A DNA stretch of 64,000 nucleotides from Bacteroidota bacterium (GTDB lineage Bacteria > Bacteroidota > Bacteroidia > Flavobacteriales_D > Sanyastnellaceae). The position numbers and the translations under genes were made by a program. This document shows, piece after piece, positions 27,151 through 35,520 of this stretch. How positions within the stretch are numbered: the first letter of the stretch is position 1; every line of letters starts with the position of its first letter. The notes below the pieces were generated by a model. It ran no database searches, had not been told where the DNA came from, and saw only the letters and a program-made list of their open reading frames with translations. The stretch is from positions 1 through 64,000 of the forward strand of contig JAQBTQ010000002.1 in the NCBI GenBank assembly GCA_027624855.1. Direction: 5' to 3'.

Positions 27151-28077
27151 TTATTGTACGCACCCGTTTCGAACAGCTTCAACGGCTGTTGCAATAGCTG
27201 CGATGGCATCGTCATTTGCGGTAAACGTGGGCCCGCCACCAATGACAAATGATCCTGACTCTTCACGCGTGGTGACCCCGTCACCTTCTGTCATGGTGAT
27301 GGCATCGTAAGCAGTTGTAATGCTCTCCATCGAGGTCAACAGGTTGGTCAAAGCTGGGGTTTGCTCGTAACTCGAGCATAGCCTCATCACATCATTAAGC
27401 ACCAGTTTTTGTTCTGCGATGCGGTTTTTCAATTCTTCCGGGGCTTCGTCCAAGTGGCGAGTGGCGAGGTACATGCCCTCGATCCAACCAGAAGCGACGA
27501 CCAATCCGGCCAAGTCTTCTTGACCATTGAATTTCAATTGCTCATTCAAAGCATAAAAGGTATCGGATACGATATCGATGAGCGCGTCGCGGTTGTTTCG
27601 ATTGGCTTCAACTTCTGCCATGACATCATCACTTAGCACATCGGAAACGCCGAGCTCAGCACTCAATGATTTAATGGCCTGTAAGTATTCAAGGCTGGTT
27701 GAATTTTCTTCAAAAATGGTCGCATAGCTCAAGTCCGCGCCGTAAATACCCAGGTTGATGGCCTGAGCATCACTGGTGGTGTAGTTACTCGCTCGATCGC
27801 TGCCATTCAGTGCATCAGCATGAAAACTGGCTCCGCTTCGCTGAATCAACGATGCTGTTTCCATCGGTGAAGGAGCGGCGTGGAAAATCTTTGTCAACGT
27901 ATTTTGTCGAGATGATTCGGCCATTCCGTCTGGATCCATTTCATCTACGGTGAGTTCTTTTTGTTCACCTTGATCTTGAGAGGCGTCTTCAGCCTCGCCA
28001 CCTCCGCACCCAGCGAAGAGAAATCCGACCATTCCGAAAAGAATGGGAAGTGCTTGAATTCGTTGTTTAAAACGCAT
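27151..28077 (-). CDS. Exported lipoprotein of unknown function
   Basis: A 308-residue lipoprotein: start at ATG 28077 gives a 23-residue lipoprotein signal ending FLFAGC. The lipid cysteine is followed by a Gly-rich and acidic stretch (GGGEAEDASQDQGEQKE), which resembles the lipoprotein export signal for surface display in Bacteroidota. The rest is mainly helical (residues about 60-300), with no domain I recognise. An in-frame start further upstream (28158) would bury the signal. Paired with the small exported protein 14 bases downstream, so the two may act together. The 111-base gap to polA holds nothing I can name. Confidence 0.75.
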   Translation of the reverse strand: MRFKQRIQALPILFGMVGFLFAGCGGGEAEDASQDQGEQKELTVDEMDPDGMAESSRQNTLTKIFHAAPSPMETASLIQRSGASFHADALNGSDRASNYTTSDAQAINLGIYGADLSYATIFEENSTSLEYLQAIKSLSAELGVSDVLSDDVMAEVEANRNNRDALIDIVSDTFYALNEQLKFNGQEDLAGLVVASGWIEGMYLATRHLDEAPEELKNRIAEQKLVLNDVMRLCSSYEQTPALTNLLTSMESITTAYDAITMTEGDGVTTREESGSFVIGGGPTFTANDDAIAAIATAVEAVRNGCVQ

Positions 28078-28188
28078 GATGTTTAGTCTGGATATTGAAG
28101 TCCAATTTGCTTCGCACCAGGGTTCTATACGGAGGAGCGCGAAAAAAGTTCCACACACTCCAATGTTTATCCGTGCAAGGAGCTGGAC

Positions 28189-30999
28189 TTAGTGTGCTTC
28201 CAACCAGTTTTTCCCTGTAGATAGCTCAATCACCAGCGGTACGTCAAGGACTACGGCATCAGCCATAGCCGCTTGAACCAGCGATTCAATCGCTGAAACC
28301 TCTTCTAGCGGGACATCAAATACCAATTCATCATGGACTTGCATGATCATTTTTGACTGCAAATTTTGTTTTAGCATGGCCGCCTTCAAGCGAACCATAG
28401 CAACTTTTATGATGTCTGCGGCAGAGCCTTGGATGGGCGCATTGACAGCATTCCGTTCTGCAAATGCGCGAACGGTCGCGTTATTTGAATGAATATCCGG
28501 GAGGTACCTTCTTCTTCCCAAGACGGTTTCTGCATACCCTTTTGTTCGGACCTGTTCAACGCATTCGCTGGTGAATTCTTTGAGGCGACTGAACTTTTCA
28601 AAATACGCGTCGATGATTTCCTTGGCCTCAGTCCTTGAAATACCGAGGTTCTGAGCCAATCCAAAAGCGCCTTGCCCGTAGAGAATTCCGAAATTGACGG
28701 CCTTGGCTTTGCTCCGCATATCGCGATCAACTTGTTCGTTCGTCACATCGAAAACTTTTGCGGCGGTCGCGGTATGTACATCATGTCCCTGATTGAACGC
28801 ATCCACTAGGCCGGGATCTTTGCTCAATGACGCTGCGATTCGAAGCTCAACTTGGCTGTAGTCGGCTGCGAGCAGCACATGATGTTCATCCCGCGGAACG
28901 AACGCTTTCCTGATAGCGCGCCCTTCCTCCGTTCGAATGGGTATGTTTTGAAGGTTGGGGTCTTTTGAGCTCAACCTTCCAGTTGCTGCGATGGTTTGCT
29001 GATAGGTCGTGTGAATTCGACCGCTTTCTGGATTGACCAATTTCGGAAGTGGGTCGACATACGTTGATTTGAGTTTTTTCAGCTTTCGATAGCGCAGGAC
29101 CTCAGGAATGATGGGATGAAGGGCTTTAATTTTTTCTAAGACATCTTCACCTGTGGGATATTGGCCGGTTTTCGTTTTCTTGATTTTCGCCTTGATTTCA
29201 AGTTTTTCAAATAGAATTGGGCCAAGTTGTTTTGGGCTGTCTATGTTGAATTCTTGCCCAGCCAAGGAATGAATGGAGCGGGTTAAGTCATCGATTTGCT
29301 CACCGAGTTTCTGGCTGTATTCAATCAACTCTTCGGAGTCAATACGAACGCCTTCCAATTCCATATCAGCCAAAATTTGAACCAAAGGCATTTCCACGTT
29401 CTGGAATAAGTCCATCGCGGAGGCTTCCTCCAATTGCGGTTGAAGGTGGTCTTTTAATTGAAGAGCGATGTCGGCATCCTCACAGGCATAATCAGTCAAT
29501 TCTTGTGGCGCCAAGTCGGCCATGGATTTTTGGTCTTTGCCAGCTTTTCCAATGAGTTCGGTAATGGGAATGGTCTGGTATCCCAGTTCAGACTCTGCCA
29601 ATCGATCCAGCTTGTGTGACACTTCGGGTTGAATGAGGTAATGAGCGACCATGGTATCAAAGACTTTGTTTTTGATTGTCATTCCTCGTCTTGCGAGCAT
29701 CTTGTAATCGAACTTGTAATGGTGCGCGATGACTTCTTTTTCTTGATCGTTGAAGATGGGTTGCAGCTGATTCAGCAAATCTGATTCGTTCCACGCATCG
29801 GTTCGCGTCGGAACCCACCAACCCGATCCTTTTGTCACAGCGAATGCTATGCCTACAAGCTGTGCCGTCATTGTATCCAATGAAGAGGTTTCGGTGTCAA
29901 AGGCAAAATGGGATGCGTCTTTTATTTCCTGAATCATCTCCTCAAGAGCAACCTGGGTTGTCACAATGCGGTAATTGGTTGTAACGTCTTGGATGGTCAA
30001 GTACCCTTGCGGATTTTCTGCTGGTTGAAGTTCCTGGTCTGTCGAAGCCATATCAAATAAACCGAGCTGAGTGGGCTGATCGACCGAAGGCTCTGTTGCT
30101 GTAGAGGTCTCATTTTGACCTAGTATCCGTTGGGCCAGCGTTCGAAATTCAAGCTCTTCCAACGTTGTGCGAAGCGCCGCCGCCTTGGGAGGTTGCGTTT
30201 TCATGCTCTCCCAGTCGTATTCCATTGGAATATCGAGACAAATGGTTGCGAGCTCCTTTGAAAGCCGCGCTAGGGATTGATTTTCTTCGACCCTTTCCCG
30301 GAGCTTCCCTTTGAGTTGAGCACTGTTTTCAATCACGCCTTCAAGGCTTCCGTATTCATGGATTAATTTGGAAGCGGTCTTGGCTCCGACCCCAGGTATT
30401 CCTGGGATGTTGTCCGCGCTGTCTCCCATCATGCCCAATAAATCAATCACCTGCAAGGGATCAGAAACATCGAATTTTTCCCTGATTTCTTGAGGGCCCC
30501 ACACTTCAGCAGGATTTCCTCCTCTTCCTGGACGAAACATTCGAATTTGCTCAGTGACCAATTGTCCAAAATCTTTATCAGGGGTCATCATGTAGACATC
30601 AAAACCATCTGCTTCGGCTTTTTTAGCCAAGAATCCAATGACGTCGTCTGCTTCATATCCCACTTTGCTAATGGCCGGAATGCTCATTCCTTCAAGCACC
30701 TCCAATATCCACGGGACGGATCGCTTGATGTCTTCGGGGGTTTCGTCTCGATTTGCCTTGTATTCTGGGTAAGTTTCATTTCGAAAAGAACCTCCTGGAG
30801 CGTCGAATACAACCGCCAAATGCGAAGGCGATTCGTTGCGAATCACCTCGAGCAGGGCATTGGTAAAACCAAAAATTGCACTCGTGTTTAAGCCTTTGGA
30901 ATTGATTCTGGGGTTTTTGATAAAGGCGTAGTAAGCCCGAAAAATCAATGCGTAGGCATCGATGAGGAATAATTTTCGTTCTGAAGGCGAGGTGATCAT
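28189..30999 (-). CDS. polA: DNA polymerase I
   Basis: Fills gaps and removes RNA primers in replication and repair. The 936-residue protein has all three domains: 5' nuclease (about 1-290, FLIDAYALIFRAYYA and GIPGVGAKTASKLI), 3'-5' exonuclease (about 330-520; the DxE motif is present in FAFDTETSSLD, so proofreading looks active) and polymerase (about 540-936, with LLAADYSQVELR and QVHDELVFDVP). DUF2480 and dxs lie upstream on the same strand, 54 bases away. Length is normal. Confidence 0.97.
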   Translation of the reverse strand: MITSPSERKLFLIDAYALIFRAYYAFIKNPRINSKGLNTSAIFGFTNALLEVIRNESPSHLAVVFDAPGGSFRNETYPEYKANRDETPEDIKRSVPWILEVLEGMSIPAISKVGYEADDVIGFLAKKAEADGFDVYMMTPDKDFGQLVTEQIRMFRPGRGGNPAEVWGPQEIREKFDVSDPLQVIDLLGMMGDSADNIPGIPGVGAKTASKLIHEYGSLEGVIENSAQLKGKLRERVEENQSLARLSKELATICLDIPMEYDWESMKTQPPKAAALRTTLEELEFRTLAQRILGQNETSTATEPSVDQPTQLGLFDMASTDQELQPAENPQGYLTIQDVTTNYRIVTTQVALEEMIQEIKDASHFAFDTETSSLDTMTAQLVGIAFAVTKGSGWWVPTRTDAWNESDLLNQLQPIFNDQEKEVIAHHYKFDYKMLARRGMTIKNKVFDTMVAHYLIQPEVSHKLDRLAESELGYQTIPITELIGKAGKDQKSMADLAPQELTDYACEDADIALQLKDHLQPQLEEASAMDLFQNVEMPLVQILADMELEGVRIDSEELIEYSQKLGEQIDDLTRSIHSLAGQEFNIDSPKQLGPILFEKLEIKAKIKKTKTGQYPTGEDVLEKIKALHPIIPEVLRYRKLKKLKSTYVDPLPKLVNPESGRIHTTYQQTIAATGRLSSKDPNLQNIPIRTEEGRAIRKAFVPRDEHHVLLAADYSQVELRIAASLSKDPGLVDAFNQGHDVHTATAAKVFDVTNEQVDRDMRSKAKAVNFGILYGQGAFGLAQNLGISRTEAKEIIDAYFEKFSRLKEFTSECVEQVRTKGYAETVLGRRRYLPDIHSNNATVRAFAERNAVNAPIQGSAADIIKVAMVRLKAAMLKQNLQSKMIMQVHDELVFDVPLEEVSAIESLVQAAMADAVVLDVPLVIELSTGKNWLEAH

Positions 31000-31025
31000 T
31001 TTTGGCGGAAATGCAATATGCCTTC

Positions 31026-31033
31026 CGAAGTTA
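31026..31033 (-). promoter_or_regulatory. Putative -7 element of polA promoter
   Basis: On the minus strand TAACTTCG fits TAnnTT(C/T)G, with a TTG 21 bases upstream. It lies 26 bases before the polA ATG at 30999. Confidence 0.4.
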
Positions 31034-31053
31034 CCACGGTGCCGTCGAAATCA

Positions 31054-31587
31054 TCAAGATTTCTTGCGACGTTTATACACGGGTACGGTGGAGCAGGGCT
31101 CACCGTAGAAGATTGAATGCGCGGAGGGTTGCAATCGTTGGATGAGGCGAGCAAGTCCTTTTGGAGAGGTTACTTCAGAACATCCTTTGATGACGATGCG
31201 GCCATCTTCGAAAGGGTTCAGGTCCAATTGGTCAATGGCTTCAAGAAGCCTTTGTTCCTTTACCTCTGTTGGACTTCCGAAATAAATTAACGCGTTCAAT
31301 TCTGAAAGTTTTGAAGTGACCAACATCCAAGCCCAGTCTGGTATAATTGCATCGGTGCTGCAGTGAAGCGCCACAACTGACGCGGTCCAGTTCGCCTCGT
31401 CTAATTCGCTTAGCGCCGACCGAAATGTCTTTTCCTTCAACACAAATCCGGATTCAAGAAATCCTGCGAGGTCGAATGGTTTGATGATTTCATCCGTTAC
31501 CAGCCGACTTAAATCAAAGGCAATCAATCCGCTTTCCTCAACGCGGTTGCGCAGCGGGGCATCGGATGAGTCACCATCGTTAATCAT
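31054..31587 (-). CDS. DUF2480 family protein
   Basis: A 177-residue cytoplasmic protein of a Bacteroidota-only family of unknown function. Conserved landmarks are IAFDLSRL, CSTDAIIPDWAWMLV, VIKGCSE and the C-terminal FYGEPCSTVPVYKR. Several cysteines (in ALHCSTDAI, IKGCSEV, GEPCSTV) recur across the family and could bind a metal or cluster. Its ATG overlaps the dxs stop (ATGA), so translation is coupled to dxs, an enzyme of the isoprenoid pathway that ends with the Fe-S enzyme IspG. A link to that pathway or to Fe-S handling is only inference. Confidence 0.9.
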   Translation of the reverse strand: MINDGDSSDAPLRNRVEESGLIAFDLSRLVTDEIIKPFDLAGFLESGFVLKEKTFRSALSELDEANWTASVVALHCSTDAIIPDWAWMLVTSKLSELNALIYFGSPTEVKEQRLLEAIDQLDLNPFEDGRIVIKGCSEVTSPKGLARLIQRLQPSAHSIFYGEPCSTVPVYKRRKKS

Positions 31588-33527
31588 GCCATTTTCGATG
31601 ATTGGGAATGGAGAGAGGCTTGGATGAGTTCTTCTGCAGCTTCGATGACTGCCGCGGCGTCGTAATGGTTTTCGGCATACAACTCCGATTGGGTTCCGTG
31701 CTCAACATAACGGTCAGGCAAGCCCAAACGTTTGATCGAGGCTTGGTAACCTTGGTCTCCCATGAATTCCAGTATTGCACTTCCAAATCCTCCCATGACA
31801 CAACCGTCTTCCAGCGTAATCACGTTTTGATGCTGCCCAAATATTTCATGCAATAGCATTTCATCCAAGGGCTTCGCGAATCTCATGTCATAATGAGCGG
31901 CTTCAATTCCACGTTTTTTCAGCTGATCGCAGGCTTCGATGGCTTGGGTTCCAATAGCACCAAGACTCAATATCGCAACATCTTTTCCAGAGCGAATTTT
32001 CCGTCCTTGCCCCAAGGGAATCGTTTCGAATGGTTGCTGCCAGTCCACGATGTTGCCCGTTCCTCTTGGGTAACGAATAGAGTACGGTCCGCTGTGCTTT
32101 TGAGAAGCGGAGTACATCATGTTTCGCAATTCCACTTCATCCATTGGTGCCGCAACAACCAAGTTCGGGATACAACGCATATAGGCGATGTCATAAGCTC
32201 CATGGTGCGTGGGGCCATCAGCACCAACTACCCCACCACGATCAAGGCAAAACACAACATGCAAGTTTTGCAAAGCCACATCGTGAATGACTTGGTCGTA
32301 GGCACGTTGCATGAAGCTACTGTAAATGTTGCAAAAGGGTACTTTTCCTTGCGTGGCCATGCCGGCGCTGAATGTGACTGCGTGCTGTTCTGCAATTCCC
32401 ACATCAAAAGCGCGCTCGGGCATTTCTGCCAACATGTATTTTAATGAACAGCCAGATGGCATTGCGGGTGTCACTCCGACAATGCGGGAGTCCATTTTTG
32501 CCAATTCAATGATGCTATGACCAAAGACATCTTGAAATTTTGGTGGTTGCGGATTGGAGACTTTCGATTTTTTGATCTCTCCGGTTTCTTTATTGAAGAG
32601 CCCGGGCGCATGCCAGGTGGTTGCACTGCCTGATTCTGCTGGAGCGTATCCTTTCCCTTTCATGGTGACACAGTGCAACAACTTGGGACCAGGGATGTCT
32701 TTGATATCATTCAAAATTTGGGTGACGTGCTCAACATCGTGGCCGTCAACGGGGCCGAAGTACCGGAAATTCAGAGACTCAAAGAGATTCGATTGTTTCA
32801 GCACCGCCGATTTTACGGCCGCCTCGACTTTTTGGGCGATGGCTTGAGCGTTGGGGCCAAATTTGGAAATCCTACCAAGCAAGTGCCAAATTTCGTCTTT
32901 TGCTTTGTTGTAAACTCGTGAAGTGGTAATGTCGGTTAAATACTCCTTGAGCGCACCCACATTAGGATCAATCGACATGCAATTGTCATTCAAGATAACG
33001 AGCAGGTTGGCATCTTCTGCACCGCCATGGTTGAGCCCTTCAAAAGCCAATCCAGCGGTCATCGCTCCGTCACCAATGACAGCGACATGTCGTTTCTTTT
33101 TTTCCCCATTCAATTTGCTCGCAACGGCCATACCCAAGGCGGCAGAGATGGAAGTTGAACTATGTCCCACACCAAATGTGTCATAAGGACTTTCACTTCG
33201 TTTTGGGAATCCACTGATTCCACCATATTGGCGATTGGTGTGGAAACGATTCCTCCGGCCCGTGAGGATTTTGTGCCCGTATGCCTGATGACCGACATCC
33301 CATACGATTTGATCGTGTGGCGTGTCAAAAGCATAATGAAGCGCCACCGTCAGTTCGACTACCCCTAAGCTCGCACCAAAATGACCTCCCTTTTCAGAAA
33401 CTACATCGACTATGAATTGTCGTAATTCTTCGCAAATGATGGGCAATTCTTCAACATCGAAGAGCGATCTTAGGTCGCTTGGTTCTTCGATTCGAGAGAG
33501 GTGAGGGCCAGCGGGGAATGGATTCAT
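31584..33527 (-). CDS. dxs: 1-deoxy-D-xylulose-5-phosphate synthase
   Basis: First enzyme of the MEP isoprenoid pathway: thiamine diphosphate-dependent condensation of pyruvate and glyceraldehyde-3-phosphate. The 647-residue protein has VWDVGHQAYGHKILTGR, the thiamine-binding motif GDGAMTAGLAFEGLNHGG ending LNDN, the transketolase pyrimidine domain (VGIAEQHAVTFSAGMA), and the C-terminal transketolase domain. Translation of DUF2480 is coupled to its stop. Along with ispG in the window it indicates the MEP route. Confidence 0.97.
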   Translation of the reverse strand: MNPFPAGPHLSRIEEPSDLRSLFDVEELPIICEELRQFIVDVVSEKGGHFGASLGVVELTVALHYAFDTPHDQIVWDVGHQAYGHKILTGRRNRFHTNRQYGGISGFPKRSESPYDTFGVGHSSTSISAALGMAVASKLNGEKKKRHVAVIGDGAMTAGLAFEGLNHGGAEDANLLVILNDNCMSIDPNVGALKEYLTDITTSRVYNKAKDEIWHLLGRISKFGPNAQAIAQKVEAAVKSAVLKQSNLFESLNFRYFGPVDGHDVEHVTQILNDIKDIPGPKLLHCVTMKGKGYAPAESGSATTWHAPGLFNKETGEIKKSKVSNPQPPKFQDVFGHSIIELAKMDSRIVGVTPAMPSGCSLKYMLAEMPERAFDVGIAEQHAVTFSAGMATQGKVPFCNIYSSFMQRAYDQVIHDVALQNLHVVFCLDRGGVVGADGPTHHGAYDIAYMRCIPNLVVAAPMDEVELRNMMYSASQKHSGPYSIRYPRGTGNIVDWQQPFETIPLGQGRKIRSGKDVAILSLGAIGTQAIEACDQLKKRGIEAAHYDMRFAKPLDEMLLHEIFGQHQNVITLEDGCVMGGFGSAILEFMGDQGYQASIKRLGLPDRYVEHGTQSELYAENHYDAAAVIEAAEELIQASLHSQSSKMA

Positions 33528-33561
33528 TGGTTTGAGGTCTTATTGCACCAGGCCATTTCAA

Positions 33562-33569
33562 CAAAGCTA
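33562..33569 (-). promoter_or_regulatory. Putative -7 element of dxs promoter
   Basis: On the minus strand TAGCTTTG matches TAnnTTTG exactly, with a TTG 21 bases upstream. It lies 34 bases before the dxs ATG, in the 91-base gap after purQ. Confidence 0.5.
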
Positions 33570-33618
33570 ATCGCAATCATGTTCAATTGGCAACGATTTG
33601 AATGATGGCTTTATTTTA

Positions 33619-34311
33619 TCAAGCGTTGACCAAAGACGCAAGTCCTGCCAGAATTGCCGAGCCATCTGTATTTCCCAAATCTGAGCTCGCAGCGCGTTCA
33701 GGATGTGGCATCATCCCGAACACATTTTTCGTTTTGTTTGTGACACCAGCGATGTTGTCAATTGACCCATTCGGATTGGACCACGAATTAACTTGCCCCA
33801 ACTCATCACAATACCTAAAAAGTATTTGATCGTTTTGTTCAAGAGCTTTTAACCCATCGTTGTCAATGAAGTAATTTCCCTCCCCATGCGCAATGGGAAT
33901 GGTCAGGGGTTCTTCATTCGGCAACTCAGATGTGATTGCAGCGCTCCTTGAAACAGGCTTCAAATGGACGTTTTTGCAAATGAATTTTCTGCTTTCGTTA
34001 TGCAAAAGCGCACCGGGCAATAGGCCCGTTTCGCATAGAATTTGAAACCCATTGCACACGCCAAAAACCCTGCCGCCGCCATTTGCGTGGGCTACTACAC
34101 TCTCCATAATGGGAGAGAATCGAGCAATCGCTCCGCTTCTCAAATAGTCACCATAGCTAAAACCGCCTGGCAGGACAATGACATCGGCCCCTTGCGTATC
34201 ACGGTCCTTATGCCATAGTTGAACCACCTTGAAGTTTAAATCGTGCTCCAGCGCATGAATCATGTCCATATCGCAGTTTGAGCCGGGGAATGTAACCACA
34301 CCAAATTTCAT
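33619..34311 (-). CDS. purQ: Phosphoribosylformylglycinamidine synthase, glutaminase subunit
   Basis: Glutaminase subunit of FGAM synthase in purine synthesis, giving ammonia to PurL. The 230-residue class I amidotransferase has VTFPGSNCD at the N terminus, LPGGFSYGDYLRSGAIARF, the nucleophile cysteine in VFGVCNGFQIL (about residue 85) and the His/Glu pair in GMMPHPERA. The separate-subunit form (PurQ with small PurL and PurS) is implied. Purine gene purD is 1.2 kb away on the same strand, separated by DUF6427 and DUF6341. Confidence 0.96.
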   Translation of the reverse strand: MKFGVVTFPGSNCDMDMIHALEHDLNFKVVQLWHKDRDTQGADVIVLPGGFSYGDYLRSGAIARFSPIMESVVAHANGGGRVFGVCNGFQILCETGLLPGALLHNESRKFICKNVHLKPVSRSAAITSELPNEEPLTIPIAHGEGNYFIDNDGLKALEQNDQILFRYCDELGQVNSWSNPNGSIDNIAGVTNKTKNVFGMMPHPERAASSDLGNTDGSAILAGLASLVNA

Positions 34312-34338
34312 AAAACGAAGTTCGGAATTAAAGGCAAA

Positions 34339-35283
34339 TCACCGGAGAAATTGCATAACAAAAAGAACCAACAGCATGCTCACATAAATCCAAAACAATC
34401 CTGTCAGTAAGCTGCTTTGTTTGGAATTTTGTTTGGTCAGTTGCGGAATCATTCCAAGCGTCATGTATCCCAACGCTAGTGGAATCGTCGGAGACATGAC
34501 TGGCGGTTGAAAGAGATCCTCAAGGGGATTTACTGAGAAAAAGTTCACAGTGCTTCCGATTACCAAAACAAGAACAAAAAGCAAGGTGTTCAATCGGGTG
34601 TTTTGAGTGCGGAGCACCTGCTGATTCTGCTCGCGCAAAAGAAAAATCAACCCAGTGAATGCAGTGATTGCAGCGGGCCAGAGCAACGTCTTCCAATGAA
34701 TCCAAGTTTCATAGGTCAATGGAGTCCAATCGGCCTCGGCCATGAAGGATTCAATGATAGCATAGGTCGCAACACCGCTCCATGCCGTTCCGATGATGAG
34801 CATCAGCCATTCCCGTAATATGAAGGGCCTGACAACGGCCTGAACGATCATCAAGCCAGGGAGTGCTCCCCAATGCTGAGGCTCCAGGATGATGGCAATT
34901 CCGACCAGCGCGCCAGCGCGAAATTGAATGCCACTTGTCGAATGCTGACGATGCATGCTCAAAGACAGCGCAAGGCTCCCAAAAATCAGAAGAATACTTC
35001 CCCAAGACCTGATGGCCTCCGAGATTTCAGCTGATTCGTTCATGAACAAAATGCCCCATACAGTGATGGACCATGCCAAAGCGGGATCCCCTCGTTCAAC
35101 AAAATTGCGGTTCACGTACATCCAATGGCACAACCATGAGGTCAATAACAAGCCAATTGACTGAATTCCAATGGATTTCCATCCTTCTGGCCATAACACA
35201 AGCCTCAATGCAGCGCAACAAATAAGCGTGGCCGGAGCAATGAAGAATGCAATTGGTTGGTTCGATCGAAGGGTTGAAATCAC
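34339..35283 (-). CDS. DUF6427 family membrane protein
   Basis: A 314-residue integral membrane protein with about ten hydrophobic segments and no charged catalytic motif that I can see. Features such as the N-terminal SNQPIAFFIAPATL and its placement next to DUF6341 and purD match the Bacteroidota family DUF6427, function unknown. It starts with GTG at 35283, 33 bases from the divergent DUF6341 start. It ends 27 bases before purQ, so the two may share a transcript. The family call rests on layout and weak motif recall. Confidence 0.65.
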   Translation of the reverse strand: MISTLRSNQPIAFFIAPATLICCAALRLVLWPEGWKSIGIQSIGLLLTSWLCHWMYVNRNFVERGDPALAWSITVWGILFMNESAEISEAIRSWGSILLIFGSLALSLSMHRQHSTSGIQFRAGALVGIAIILEPQHWGALPGLMIVQAVVRPFILREWLMLIIGTAWSGVATYAIIESFMAEADWTPLTYETWIHWKTLLWPAAITAFTGLIFLLREQNQQVLRTQNTRLNTLLFVLVLVIGSTVNFFSVNPLEDLFQPPVMSPTIPLALGYMTLGMIPQLTKQNSKQSSLLTGLFWIYVSMLLVLFVMQFLR

Positions 35284-35291
35284 AAGATGTT

Positions 35292-35299
35292 TATTTTTG
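35292..35299 (+). promoter_or_regulatory. Putative -7 element of DUF6341 gene
   Basis: TATTTTTG matches TAnnTTTG exactly, 17 bases before the ATG at 35317, within the 33-base divergent spacer. A TTG at 35274-35276 is 15 bases upstream, inside the DUF6427 start. Confidence 0.4.
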
Positions 35300-35316
35300 T
35301 GCCGAATTTAGCACCC

Positions 35317-35505
35317 ATGAACACGCAAGAGATCATAACACCCGTAGCGAAGTTTATCGAATGGACATTTGAAAGCATTCTGGTTCCAATGAGTTCCCCA
35401 TTCAACATTGGTGTTGTGACATTGGGATTTATCGGCTTGTTTTTCTGGCTTCGATTACAAAAGAAGTACACCCAAAAAGCCGAGAAGGAAGGCGGAATCG
35501 TTTAA
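35317..35505 (+). CDS. DUF6341 family small membrane protein
   Basis: A 62-residue protein with one hydrophobic segment (VVTLGFIGLFFWLRL) followed by a basic stretch and an acidic tail, and an amphipathic N-terminal part. It fits the small Bacteroidota family DUF6341, which is found next to DUF6427 and purD, as here. Function is unknown; it may be a partner of the membrane protein encoded next door. ATG at 35317 is used; an upstream ATG at 35287 would overlap the promoter-like element. Confidence 0.65.
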   Translation: MNTQEIITPVAKFIEWTFESILVPMSSPFNIGVVTLGFIGLFFWLRLQKKYTQKAEKEGGIV

Positions 35506-35520
35506 GAATACGGTTCTGTT

